Shown: positions 9,064 to 17,287 of the stretch, one piece after another
Position numbering within the stretch: position 1 is the first letter of the stretch
Layout: the number at the start of each line of letters is the position of its first letter
DNA from: BACL11 sp945865535
Lineage (GTDB): Bacteria; Bacteroidota; Bacteroidia; Flavobacteriales; BACL11
Assembly: GCA_947502765.1 (NCBI GenBank)
Contig: CANNBA010000001.1
Span: 62,001-126,000, forward strand
Length of the DNA: 64,000 nt
Direction: 5' to 3'
Made by a program: the position numbers and the translations under genes
The notes under the pieces: generated by a model
Database searches by the model: none
Told to the model about the DNA's origin: nothing
What the model saw: only the letters and a program-made list of their open reading frames with translations

Positions 9064-9086
9064 ATATTTATAGAAACAGAAATTCA

Positions 9087-9094
9087 TAAATTTG
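9087..9094 (+). promoter_or_regulatory. Putative -7 box for the paaABCD operon
   Basis: TAAATTTG matches TAnnTTTG, 18 bp upstream of the paaA ATG at 9113. No good -33 TTTG is present at 19-21 bp, which would fit a regulated promoter. Confidence 0.5.
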
Positions 9095-9112
9095 CAAAAC
9101 AAAATTTACACC

Positions 9113-10036
9113 ATGACTGAAGAAAGATTTCAAAACAAAATTGATAGAGAAGAAAAAATTGAACCTAAAGATTGGATGCCTGAGGCTTACAGGCAGCATT
9201 TAATTCGACAAATTTCTCAACATGCTCATTCTGAAATTATAGGTATGCAACCTGAAGGAAATTGGATCTCAAGAGCACCATCACTTAGGGCAAAAATGAT
9301 ACTACTTGCTAAAGTGCAAGATGAAGCTGGACATGGTCTCTATCTTTATTCTGCCTGTGAAACTTTAGGAATAAGTCGTGAAGAATTAATACAGCAACTT
9401 CATGATGGAGAAGCAAAATACTCTTCAATTTTCAATTATCCTACCCTTAGCTGGGCAGATATGGGAGCAATTGGCTGGCTCGTTGATGGTGCTGCTATTG
9501 TTAATCAAGTTTCCTTGCAGAGAACCTCTTACGGCCCTTACTCAAGAGGAATGGTGAAAATATGTAAAGAAGAAAGTTTTCATCAAAGGCAGGGCTATGA
9601 AATTATGGCAGAAATGGCAAAAGGAACACCCGAACAAAAAGCAATGGCACAAGATGCTTTAAATCGTTTTTGGTGGCCATCTATTATGATGTTTGGGCCC
9701 AATGATTCTGATTCTCCAAGAACCGGAAATGCAATGAAATGGAAAATAAAAAGACAAACTAATGATGAGTTAAGGCAAGATTTTATTGATAAAACTGTTG
9801 GGCAAGCTCAAGTAATTGGACTTACTATTCCTGATAAAGATTTAAAATGGAATGAAGAAAAAGGACATTATGATTTTGGAGCAATGGACTGGGATGAATT
9901 TTGGAATGTAGTAAATGGAAATGGTCCCTGTAATAAACAAAGATTAGCCCATCATAAAAAAGCACATGATGAGGGAAAATGGGTTCGTGATGCTGCAAAG
10001 ACATATGCTAAAAAACAAGAATTAGCACTAAATTAA
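9113..10036 (+). CDS. paaA: Phenylacetyl-CoA 1,2-epoxidase, catalytic di-iron subunit
   Basis: The oxygenase subunit that converts phenylacetyl-CoA to the ring-1,2-epoxide. The 307-residue protein is close to E. coli PaaA (309). Ferritin-like iron-ligand regions are visible: EIIGMQPEGNW, VQDEAGHGLYLY (ExxH) and CKEESFHQRQGYE (ExxH). A TTG at 9092 extends the frame but lies inside the putative -7 box, so the ATG at 9113 is chosen. It leads a tightly packed paaABCD block, with 6 bp to paaB, as expected for subunits of one complex. Confidence 0.95.
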   Translation: MTEERFQNKIDREEKIEPKDWMPEAYRQHLIRQISQHAHSEIIGMQPEGNWISRAPSLRAKMILLAKVQDEAGHGLYLYSACETLGISREELIQQLHDGEAKYSSIFNYPTLSWADMGAIGWLVDGAAIVNQVSLQRTSYGPYSRGMVKICKEESFHQRQGYEIMAEMAKGTPEQKAMAQDALNRFWWPSIMMFGPNDSDSPRTGNAMKWKIKRQTNDELRQDFIDKTVGQAQVIGLTIPDKDLKWNEEKGHYDFGAMDWDEFWNVVNGNGPCNKQRLAHHKKAHDEGKWVRDAAKTYAKKQELALN

Positions 10037-10042
10037 ATTACT

Positions 10043-10327
10043 ATGACAGAGAATGCAACAGTTTGGGAAGTATTTATTCAAAGTAAAAATGGATTACCAC
10101 ACAAACATGCAGGAAATGTGCATGCTGATGATAAAGTAATGGCTTTAGAAAATGCTAGAGAATTATATACAAGAAGAAATGAAGGATCGTGTATCTGGGT
10201 GGTAAAAGCTAGTGAAATTGTTTCTTCAGAATCGGAAGATAGTGAAGCGTTTTTTGATCCATCAAATGATAAAATGTACCGTCATCCCACTTTTTATACT
10301 ATGCCTCAAGGATCAAAGCATATTTAA
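10043..10327 (+). CDS. paaB: Phenylacetyl-CoA epoxidase subunit B
   Basis: A 94-residue subunit, essentially the family length (95 in E. coli). PaaB bridges the PaaA-PaaC heterodimers and has no catalytic site. WEVFIQSKNGLPHKHAGNVHA, then DKVMALENARELYTRRNEG and the IWVVKASEI strand are the typical sequence blocks. It lies between paaA and paaC with gaps of 6 and 2 bp. Confidence 0.93.
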   Translation: MTENATVWEVFIQSKNGLPHKHAGNVHADDKVMALENARELYTRRNEGSCIWVVKASEIVSSESEDSEAFFDPSNDKMYRHPTFYTMPQGSKHI

Positions 10328-10329
10328 AA

Positions 10330-11076
10330 ATGAGCGCTATATTTACATACACTTTGCGTATTGCTGATAGTTCCTTAATTTTAGGCCAAAGAATGAGTGA
10401 ATGGTGCGCAAAAGGCCCTACTTTAGAAGAAGACATAGCACTCTCAAATATATCACTAGATCTATTTGGACAGGCTAATGGATTTTATGAATATGCTTCT
10501 CAATTAGAGGGAGTAAGATCAGCTGATGATTTGGCTTTCTTAAGAAATGAAAGAGAGTTTTTTAATCATCAAATAGTAGAAATAGAGAATGGTCATTTTG
10601 GAAATACCACAGTTCGTAATTTTTTACATGATGTTTTTAGTTTTTTATTCTATACTGAGCTTTCAAATAGCAAGGATGAAACCTTAGCAGCTTTAGGGGC
10701 AAAATCATTAAAAGAAGTAAAATACCATTTACGCCATTCTACAAATTGGCTCATTCGTTTGGGAGATGGAACTCAGGAATCAAATACAAAAGTGCAAGAA
10801 GCATTAGATACTATTTGGCAATTTACTAACGAACTTTTTGAGATGGACGAAATTGATAAAGAGCTACTAAATAACGGAATTGGGGTTAATAATACTGAGT
10901 TAAGAAATCCGTGGAATGAAATCGTAAATAGTACACTCCAAAAAGCAAAACTAAAGCGACCTGAAGATGGTTATATGGCAACTGGAGGTAAAAAGGGAAT
11001 CCACACAGAATACCTTGGTTTTCTATTAGCGGAAATGCAGTTTTTGCAAAGAGCATATCCTGATGCAAAATGGTAA
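10330..11076 (+). CDS. paaC: Phenylacetyl-CoA epoxidase structural subunit C
   Basis: A 248-residue ferritin-fold partner of PaaA, identical in length to E. coli PaaC; it has lost the iron site and stabilises the catalytic subunit. Recognisable parts are LRIADSSLILGQRMSEWC near the start, NISLDLFGQANGFYEYA and LKEVKYHLRHSTNWLIRLGDG around residue 130. It overlaps paaD by 14 bp. Confidence 0.93.
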   Translation: MSAIFTYTLRIADSSLILGQRMSEWCAKGPTLEEDIALSNISLDLFGQANGFYEYASQLEGVRSADDLAFLRNEREFFNHQIVEIENGHFGNTTVRNFLHDVFSFLFYTELSNSKDETLAALGAKSLKEVKYHLRHSTNWLIRLGDGTQESNTKVQEALDTIWQFTNELFEMDEIDKELLNNGIGVNNTELRNPWNEIVNSTLQKAKLKRPEDGYMATGGKKGIHTEYLGFLLAEMQFLQRAYPDAKW

Positions 11077-11515
11077 TACAAAATACATCTGGGAACTTTT
11101 AAACACCGTTCCTGATCCAGAAATTCCAGTGATTTCTGTAGTTGAATTAGGCGTTATTCGTGATATTACTTTTACAGATAATTGCTATGAAATTTCAATT
11201 ACTCCGACATATTCAGGTTGCCCTGCTGTAAAAACATTTATGGATGACATAAAAACTTGTCTTAAAGAAAATGAGATCCTGAATTTTAGCTTAAAACTTG
11301 TCTATGCTCCCGCTTGGACTACCGATTGGATGACAGAAGAAACCAAAGAGAAACTCAAAAAATACGGAATTTCCCCACCATCAAATACAGTGGTTTGCCC
11401 ACTTTGTAATTCCCAGAAAACGACTCTAGTAAGTGAATTTGGAGCAACAGCCTGTAAATCACTTCACAAATGTATTGATTGCTTAGAACCATTCGAACAT
11501 TTTAAATGTATCTAG
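11063..11515 (+). CDS. paaD: Phenylacetyl-CoA epoxidase maturation protein, DUF59/MIP18 family
   Basis: A 150-residue accessory protein thought to help assemble the Fe-S or di-iron centre of the epoxidase. The N-terminal DUF59 domain has VPDPEIPVISVVELGVIRDI and the TYSGCPA loop; the C-terminus has a four-Cys zinc-ribbon-like element (CPLCNSQ near 113, then CKSLHKCIDC), as expected for PaaD. It overlaps the end of paaC; an alternative ATG lies 6 bp later. An 89 bp gap separates it from paaG. Confidence 0.92.
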   Translation: MQNGNTKYIWELLNTVPDPEIPVISVVELGVIRDITFTDNCYEISITPTYSGCPAVKTFMDDIKTCLKENEILNFSLKLVYAPAWTTDWMTEETKEKLKKYGISPPSNTVVCPLCNSQKTTLVSEFGATACKSLHKCIDCLEPFEHFKCI

Positions 11516-11604
11516 AGTAAAAACTTCTTGATTTTTCGTTTCTGTGCTCATAAATATAAGTTCAATAAGAAATTAGTATTTTAGCCATTTAATCTTATCT
11601 TAAG

Positions 11605-12375
11605 ATGATACAATACGAAATCATAGCTGGTGTAGGAAAAATTACCTTAAATCGACCCGATAAATACCATTCTTTTGTAAGAGAAATGGCTCTACAATTG
11701 CAAGAAGCACTAGATAAATGCAATGAAAATAATGAAGTGAGGGCTATTTTAATTACTTCAAATGGAAAGGCCTTTTGTGCTGGTCAAGATCTAGTAGAAG
11801 CAACGGATCCAAATGGACCTAGTTTAACACAAATTATTTTGGAACACTACAATCCCATCATCCGAAAGATAAGAAATATTGAAAAGCCTGTTGTAGCTGC
11901 TGTAAATGGAGTTGCTGCTGGAGCTGGAGCAAGTATTGCCCTTTGTTGCGATATTGTTGTTGCAACTCAAAGTGCCTCATTCATTCAAGCATTTAGTAAA
12001 ATAGGCTTAATACCTGATAGTGGAGGAACTTTCTTTCTACCAAGATTAGTAGGCATGCAAAGAGCTACTGCTCTAATGATGACTGCTGATCCAGTTTCAG
12101 CTACTGCTGCAATGGAAATGGGTATGATATACCGAATATTTTCAGATGAAACTTTTGAAGTGGAAAGTTGGAAATTAGTAAGTAAACTAGCCAAAATGCC
12201 AACCAAAGGATTAGGACTTACCAAAAGATTATTAAATGCATCTTACACCAATAATTTTGAAGAACAAATGGAAATGGAAGAAAAATGCCAAACTATTGCA
12301 GGAAAAACTAGTGATTTTAAAGAAGGAACAACAGCCTTCTTTGAAAAAAGAAAACCAAACTTTAAAGGGGAATAA
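11605..12375 (+). CDS. paaG: 2-(1,2-epoxy-1,2-dihydrophenyl)acetyl-CoA isomerase
   Basis: A 256-residue crotonase-fold enzyme expected to isomerise the ring epoxide to the oxepin (E. coli PaaG has 262 residues). KITLNRPDKYHSFVREM, GKAFCAGQDLVEA (oxyanion-hole loop) and VNGVAAGAGASIALCCDI followed by GLIPDSGGTFFLPRLVG are typical of PaaG-type crotonases, including the acidic residue in the last block. The stop codon abuts the paaH start. A weak -7-like TATTTTAG at 11577 may provide an internal promoter. Assignment to PaaG rather than PaaF rests on these motifs and on position. Confidence 0.88.
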   Translation: MIQYEIIAGVGKITLNRPDKYHSFVREMALQLQEALDKCNENNEVRAILITSNGKAFCAGQDLVEATDPNGPSLTQIILEHYNPIIRKIRNIEKPVVAAVNGVAAGAGASIALCCDIVVATQSASFIQAFSKIGLIPDSGGTFFLPRLVGMQRATALMMTADPVSATAAMEMGMIYRIFSDETFEVESWKLVSKLAKMPTKGLGLTKRLLNASYTNNFEEQMEMEEKCQTIAGKTSDFKEGTTAFFEKRKPNFKGE

Positions 12376-13527
12376 ATGAAAGTAAGTGTAATTGGTGCTG
12401 GAACAATGGGAGTAGGAATTGCTCAAATAGCTGCAACAAATGGCTATGAGGTTTGTCTTTTTGATGCATTTGATGGAGCCATTGAAAATGCCCAGCAGCA
12501 ACTTACAAATATAATTAACCGATTAGTTGAAAAAGAGAAGATAACAGAATCTAAAAAGATTGAAATATTAGCCAGAATTAATTTCTCAAAAGATTTAAAA
12601 GATATAAAAGGAAGTGGATTAGTAATTGAAGCTATTATTGAAGATTTGAAGATAAAACAAAAGCTATTTTCAGATATCGAAAAATTAGTAGATGAAAAGT
12701 GTATTATCGCATCCAACACCTCTTCCCTATCCATTGCATCTATTGGCTCAGCTTGTAAAAAAGCCGAAAGAGTAATTGGTATTCACTTTTTTAACCCTGC
12801 CCCTTTAATGCCACTTGTGGAAATTATACCTGCTGTACAAACAGCAGAAGAAACACTAAAGCTTGCCAAAGCTATGATTGATAGTTGGGGAAAAGTTACG
12901 GTTGTAGTAAAAGACACTCCAGGATTTATTGTCAATCGAGTAGCTCGACCATTTTATGGAGAATCGCTTAGAATTTATGAAGAAGGAATTGCTGATTTCG
13001 CAACAATCGATTGGGCTCTTAAAGAAATTGGAGGATTCAAAATGGGACCTTTTGAATTGATGGACTATATAGGTAATGACATCAACTATACCGTAACAGA
13101 AACTGTATTTACTAGCTTTTATTTTGATCAAAGATACAAACCCTCTTTCACCCAAAAAAGAATGATGGAGGCAGGATTTTTAGGCAGAAAATCTGGTAGA
13201 GGATATTACGATTACTCATTAGAAAATTTACCAAAAGCCAATGAAGACAGGGAATTAGGGAAAAAAATATTATGGAGAGTTTTATCCATGCTGATCAATG
13301 AAGCTACTGATGCATTATTTTTAAAAATTGCAAGCCGTGAGGCTATTGATTTAGCCATGACAAAAGGTGTGAATTACCCAAAAGGACTACTTGCTTGGGC
13401 TGATGAAATAGGAATAAATAATGTTTTAAAACAATTGGAAGATTTACAAAAAGAATATGGGGAGGATAGGTACAGGCCCTCACCTTTACTAAAAAACATG
13501 GTTAAAGAGAATAAAACTTTTTACTAA
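12376..13527 (+). CDS. paaH: 3-hydroxyacyl-CoA dehydrogenase (3-hydroxyadipyl-CoA dehydrogenase role)
   Basis: Oxidises 3-hydroxyadipyl-CoA to 3-oxoadipyl-CoA with NAD+ in the lower phenylacetate pathway. The 383-residue protein has the N-terminal Rossmann motif GAGTMGVGIAQIAA, the catalytic-region sequences SNTSSLSI and GIHFFNPAPLMPLVEI, and PGFIVNRVARPFYGE at the start of the helical domain. It is shorter than E. coli PaaH (475), carrying one full C-terminal domain and part of a second. It overlaps the paaI start by one base. Confidence 0.88.
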   Translation: MKVSVIGAGTMGVGIAQIAATNGYEVCLFDAFDGAIENAQQQLTNIINRLVEKEKITESKKIEILARINFSKDLKDIKGSGLVIEAIIEDLKIKQKLFSDIEKLVDEKCIIASNTSSLSIASIGSACKKAERVIGIHFFNPAPLMPLVEIIPAVQTAEETLKLAKAMIDSWGKVTVVVKDTPGFIVNRVARPFYGESLRIYEEGIADFATIDWALKEIGGFKMGPFELMDYIGNDINYTVTETVFTSFYFDQRYKPSFTQKRMMEAGFLGRKSGRGYYDYSLENLPKANEDRELGKKILWRVLSMLINEATDALFLKIASREAIDLAMTKGVNYPKGLLAWADEIGINNVLKQLEDLQKEYGEDRYRPSPLLKNMVKENKTFY

Positions 13528-13946
13528 TGGAATTGGCAAGAAAAGTAGTGGAAAAAATGATAACTGGAGATGCTTTTAGCCAATGGCTAGGCATAGAAAT
13601 TTTGGAAATTACTCAGGGATATTGCAAATTAAAAATGACTGTAAGAAAAGAAATGACCAATGGCTTTGATATTGCCCATGGTGGCATTTCTTATTCTCTA
13701 GCAGATAGTGCATTAGCATTTGCTGCAAATTCAGATGGTATTCAGTCTTTATCTGTTGAAACTTCCATTGCGCATACCAAAAAGGTAATGAGTGGAGATA
13801 CCCTAATTGCAGAAACCCAAGAAGTAAGTAAAAATGATAAATCTGCAATTTATAACATTAACATAACCAACCAAGATAATATAGAAGTTGCTCATTTTAA
13901 AGGTAAAGTTTACCGAACTAAAAAGGAGTGGTTTCCAAACAACTAA
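13527..13946 (+). CDS. paaI: Hydroxyphenylacetyl-CoA thioesterase PaaI (hotdog fold)
   Basis: A 139-residue hotdog-fold thioesterase (E. coli PaaI has 140 residues) that hydrolyses dead-end ring-hydroxylated phenylacetyl-CoA esters to rescue CoA. The catalytic helix region NGFDIAHGGISYSLADSALAFA with the Asp/Gly-rich turn is clear, as is SVETSIAHTKKVMSGD. TAATG coupling to paaH. The next gene begins 11 bp after its stop. Confidence 0.9.
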   Translation: MELARKVVEKMITGDAFSQWLGIEILEITQGYCKLKMTVRKEMTNGFDIAHGGISYSLADSALAFAANSDGIQSLSVETSIAHTKKVMSGDTLIAETQEVSKNDKSAIYNINITNQDNIEVAHFKGKVYRTKKEWFPNN

Positions 13947-13957
13947 AAACAAAAACA

Positions 13958-15340
13958 ATGATAAAAAAATTACTTATTTTACTTTTGATTCCATTTATCG
14001 GATTAGGACAGAACCCTAATTATTCCGAACATGTTGCCCCAATAATCTATAATAAGTGCCTAAAATGCCATCACAATGGAGGAATAGCTACTTTATCACT
14101 AGAAACATATGCTAATACAGTCTCTAATGTAGGGATGATACAGCATGTCACAAGTACTGGAGAAATGCCACCATGGCCTCCAGACACATTATATCAAAAT
14201 TATGCCTACCAGAATACCTTAAGTTTAAGTGAAATCACCACAATTATCGATTGGATCTCAAATGGCTCTCCACTTGGAAATACTGCATTATTACCAACAA
14301 TGCCAACATTTTCTAATACCTCACCATTTGGAACGCCTGATTTAGAGTTACAAATGCCCACATACGCAAGTACAGCAACTACAAACTCAGATGATTATGT
14401 ATGTTTCTCAATTCCAACTGGTTTATTACAAACCCGAAAATTAAGAGCTATTGAAGTCATTCCAGGAAATTTGCAGACCGTACATCATGTATTAGTTTCA
14501 ATAGATCTATTTCCAAATTCTTCAATTATCACCACAGCTAACTGTATGGGTCCGCAAGGAGATATGATTTATACTTATGCACCTGGAGCATTGCCATTAA
14601 TTTTTCCTAATCTTGCTAATAATTCTTTTGGAGTAGAATTACCTGCAAACAGTAGCGTTTCACTTGCAATGCATTACCCTGAAGGAAGTCTTGGACAGTT
14701 AGACAGTACTAAAGTTAGATTCTATTTTTATCCTCAAAGCACAGTAATTAGAGAAATTTCAAGTGATTTTTTAATTAATGAAGGTTTGTTTGGACCACCA
14801 TTTTATTTACCTCCAAATCAGATTACAGAAATTACAGGTTCTTATGGCCCAATACCAGTAGATGTTTCTTTGATGTCAGTATTTCCACACATGCACCTTT
14901 TAGGAAAAGACATAATTTGTTATGCAGTTACACCTACCAATGACACCATAAATTTAATAAAAATAAATCATTGGGATTTTGAGTGGCAAGGAACTTATTT
15001 ATTTGAGAAATTTATTAAAATACCATCTGGAAGTATGATATACGCTAAAGGAAATTATGATAACAATACTCCTTTGATGGTACAATCAGGATTCAACACC
15101 ACAAATGAGATGTTTATTGTTGGTTTTCAATATCTTCCATACCAATTTGGTGATGAGAATATCTCCATTGAAACTCCATCAATTGCTACAAACACCAATT
15201 CAGTTATAGTAAATTCATCAAGAAAAAAGCTGCTTAAAATATCAGATGTTACTGGTAAAGAAGTGTACTACAAAAAAAATACACCTCTATTGTACATTTA
15301 TGATGATGGCACAGTAGAAAAAAGACTAACCATAGAATAA
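13958..15340 (+). CDS. Exported cytochrome c / type II copper monooxygenase-like protein with T9SS-like tail
   Basis: A 460-residue protein with an N-terminal signal peptide (about 1-17). A haem c motif CLKCH lies at 34-38 in a CHHNGGIA context, followed by MPPWPPD. Further on are ligands arranged as in peptidylglycine hydroxylating and dopamine beta-monooxygenases: His176-His177, His239 (MHYPEG), His311-x-His313 (HMHLLGK) and Met385 (TNEMFIVGFQY), i.e. possible CuH and CuM sites. The last 35 or so residues (GKEV...YIYDDGTVEK) resemble a T9SS sorting tail and match that of the LRR protein at 17270. An alternative start at 13928 lies in the paaI gene. Its presence between paaI and paaJ is unexpected; substrate unknown. 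Confidence 0.72.
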   Translation: MIKKLLILLLIPFIGLGQNPNYSEHVAPIIYNKCLKCHHNGGIATLSLETYANTVSNVGMIQHVTSTGEMPPWPPDTLYQNYAYQNTLSLSEITTIIDWISNGSPLGNTALLPTMPTFSNTSPFGTPDLELQMPTYASTATTNSDDYVCFSIPTGLLQTRKLRAIEVIPGNLQTVHHVLVSIDLFPNSSIITTANCMGPQGDMIYTYAPGALPLIFPNLANNSFGVELPANSSVSLAMHYPEGSLGQLDSTKVRFYFYPQSTVIREISSDFLINEGLFGPPFYLPPNQITEITGSYGPIPVDVSLMSVFPHMHLLGKDIICYAVTPTNDTINLIKINHWDFEWQGTYLFEKFIKIPSGSMIYAKGNYDNNTPLMVQSGFNTTNEMFIVGFQYLPYQFGDENISIETPSIATNTNSVIVNSSRKKLLKISDVTGKEVYYKKNTPLLYIYDDGTVEKRLTIE

Positions 15341-15342
15341 TT

Positions 15343-16545
15343 ATGAGTACATACATAATAGATGCAATTCGAACTCCAATTGGTAATTTTGGTGGCAGCC
15401 TAAAAGATGTACGAGCTGATGATTTAGGAGCAATTCCAATAAAAGAACTTTTAAAAAGAACAGGAATTGATGCTTCTAAAATTGATGATGTAATTTTGGG
15501 CTGTGCCAATCAAGCTGGAGAAGATAACCGAAATGTAGCTCGTATGTCTTTACTACTGGCTGGCTTACCATTTTCAGTACCTGGAGAAACCGTTAACCGC
15601 TTATGTGCTTCAGGAATGTCGGCAGTTATACATGCTCATAGAGCTATTGCAGCTGGTGATGGCGATTTATTTATAGCTGGTGGTGTTGAAAACATGACAA
15701 GAGGACCTTGGGTAATCTCAAAAGCCTCTAAACCTTTTGCTAGAGATATGCAGATGTATGATTCCTCTTTTGGTTGGAGATTCATAAACCCAAAAATGAA
15801 GGCTCTTTATGGAGTTGAGGGGATGGGGAATACGGCTGAGAATTTAGCAGAAAAATACAATATCTCTCGTGAGGATCAAGATATGTTTGCTTACCATTCA
15901 CAAATGAAAGCTGCTAAAGCACAAAGTGAAGGAAGATTTAATAGTGAGATTGTTGCTGTAGAAATTCCTCAAAGAAAAGGCGATCCAATTATTTTCAATC
16001 AGGATGAGTTTATAAAAGGGAATACTTCATTAGAAGTTCTAGCCAAATTACGCCCAGCATTTAAAACAGAAGCAGGTACTGTTACTGCAGGAAATGCCTC
16101 AGGCCTTAATGATGGAGCTGCTGCAATGTTATTAGCATCTGACAAAGGGGTAAAAGAAAACAACCTCACTCCTATTGCAAAAATTATAAGCTCAGCAGTT
16201 GTAGGTGTGGAGCCAAGAATTATGGGCATAGGACCTGTAAAAGCAGCTAACAAAGCACTTGAAAAAGCAGGATTAAAAATGAAAGATATGGATGTTATTG
16301 AATTAAATGAAGCTTTTTCAGCTCAAGCCCTGGCTTGCATCCGAGAATGGGGACTTGAAGATAACGACCCAAGAATTAACCCAAATGGTGGAGCAATTGC
16401 TCTTGGGCATCCACTTGGGGTAAGTGGAACAAGAATTTTACAAACTGCTGCTATTGAACTTCAAAAGCAACATAAAAAATATGCCTTAGTAACTATGTGT
16501 ATAGGTGTTGGGCAAGGCTATGCAACTATAATTGAAAGCGTGTAA
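15343..16545 (+). CDS. paaJ: 3-oxoadipyl-CoA / 3-oxo-5,6-dehydrosuberyl-CoA thiolase
   Basis: Cleaves the two beta-keto intermediates of phenylacetate breakdown to acetyl-CoA plus a shorter acyl-CoA. The 400-residue length is that of E. coli PaaJ (401). Catalytic features are the nucleophile in VNRLCASGMSAV (Cys near 88), NGGAIALGHPLGVSGTR and CIGVGQGYA near the C-terminus. The SSFGWRFINPKM insertion is shared with beta-ketoadipyl-CoA thiolases. It sits 2 bp after the copper monooxygenase-like gene and is coupled to paaY by a TAATG overlap. Confidence 0.92.
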   Translation: MSTYIIDAIRTPIGNFGGSLKDVRADDLGAIPIKELLKRTGIDASKIDDVILGCANQAGEDNRNVARMSLLLAGLPFSVPGETVNRLCASGMSAVIHAHRAIAAGDGDLFIAGGVENMTRGPWVISKASKPFARDMQMYDSSFGWRFINPKMKALYGVEGMGNTAENLAEKYNISREDQDMFAYHSQMKAAKAQSEGRFNSEIVAVEIPQRKGDPIIFNQDEFIKGNTSLEVLAKLRPAFKTEAGTVTAGNASGLNDGAAAMLLASDKGVKENNLTPIAKIISSAVVGVEPRIMGIGPVKAANKALEKAGLKMKDMDVIELNEAFSAQALACIREWGLEDNDPRINPNGGAIALGHPLGVSGTRILQTAAIELQKQHKKYALVTMCIGVGQGYATIIESV

Positions 16546-17138
16546 TGATTTATCAATTTAACGGATATAAACCAGTTATCGATCCTAGTGCTTTTGTACA
16601 TAAGGAGGCAACCATTATTGGCAATGTAATTATCGGAAAAAATGTATATATTGGTCCTGGAGCATCACTTAGAGGAGATTGGGGACAAATTACTATTAAA
16701 GATGGTTGCAATGTTCAGGACAATTGTATTATTCATATTTTTCCTGGAAAAGATGTGATATTACAGGAAAATGCTCATATTGGCCATGGTGCCATTATTC
16801 ATGGAGCAAATATTGGTAAAAATGCTATGATTGGGATGAATGCGGTAGTAATGGATGATGCCAATGTTGGGGATGAGTGTATTGTTGGGGCTTTATGTTT
16901 TGTAAAAGCAGAAATGCAGATTCCTAGCAGGAAGATTGTGGTGGGCAATCCTGCTCAAATAAAAGGGGATGTTTCTGATGATATGATAAACTGGAAAAGT
17001 AAAGGAACTCAGTTGTATCAGCAATTACCCAAAGAATGTAAAACTTTAATGAAGCAGTGCACCCCACTTTCTAAAATTGAAAAAAACAGAAAGGAAAAAC
17101 AAAAAATAACTTTTGAAACTTGGAAAAAAATAAAATAA
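16545..17138 (+). CDS. paaY: PaaY, gamma-carbonic-anhydrase-like hexapeptide-repeat thioesterase
   Basis: A 197-residue left-handed beta-helix protein (E. coli PaaY has 196). Hexapeptide repeats run from about residue 12 to 130 and include LRGDWGQITI and HIGHGAIIHGA, whose histidines are the usual metal ligands of the gamma-carbonic anhydrase fold. PaaY hydrolyses toxic dead-end CoA esters of the pathway. A Lys-rich C-terminal extension after 170 is of unknown role. Coupled to paaJ. Confidence 0.9.
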   Translation: MIYQFNGYKPVIDPSAFVHKEATIIGNVIIGKNVYIGPGASLRGDWGQITIKDGCNVQDNCIIHIFPGKDVILQENAHIGHGAIIHGANIGKNAMIGMNAVVMDDANVGDECIVGALCFVKAEMQIPSRKIVVGNPAQIKGDVSDDMINWKSKGTQLYQQLPKECKTLMKQCTPLSKIEKNRKEKQKITFETWKKIK

Positions 17139-17157
17139 TATGAAAAAACTACTACTT
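17139..17157 (+). repeat. 19 bp direct repeat, copy 1 (start codon of the tiny lipoprotein)
   Basis: TATGAAAAAACTACTACTT occurs here and again at 17269-17287, in both places covering the ATG and first codons of an exported protein. Copies are 130 bp apart. Confidence 0.7.
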
Positions 17158-17250
17158 GTATTACTTGCTTTGCCTTTGCTATTTAGCTCTTGCATTACAA
17201 AGAAAAAAGGATGTGATGGTTTGAAAGAAAATTTAACTTTAAAACAATAG
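17140..17250 (+). CDS. Tiny lipoprotein (36 residues)
   Basis: A short frame of 36 codons starting one base after the paaY stop codon. The sequence begins MKKLLLVLLALPLLFSSC, a complete lipoprotein signal with lipobox FSSC, then TKKKGCDGLKENLTLKQ. The mature part would be only about 19 residues anchored to a membrane. It shares 19 identical bases around its start codon with the LRR gene that follows. It could be a genuine small lipoprotein or a remnant of a larger one. Confidence 0.5.
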   Translation: MKKLLLVLLALPLLFSSCITKKKGCDGLKENLTLKQ

Positions 17251-17268
17251 ATTAACAATAAAAAACAT

Positions 17269-17287
17269 TATGAAAAAACTACTACTT
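17269..17287 (+). repeat. 19 bp direct repeat, copy 2 (start codon of the LRR gene)
   Basis: Identical to 17139-17157. The two signal-peptide starts may share an origin, or the identity may reflect common MKKLLL codon choice. Confidence 0.7.

Noticed and set aside
17046..17258. Phe-rich minus-strand frame across the paaY end and the tiny lipoprotein
   Set aside because: It is the shadow of Lys-rich plus-strand coding sequence and has no family features.
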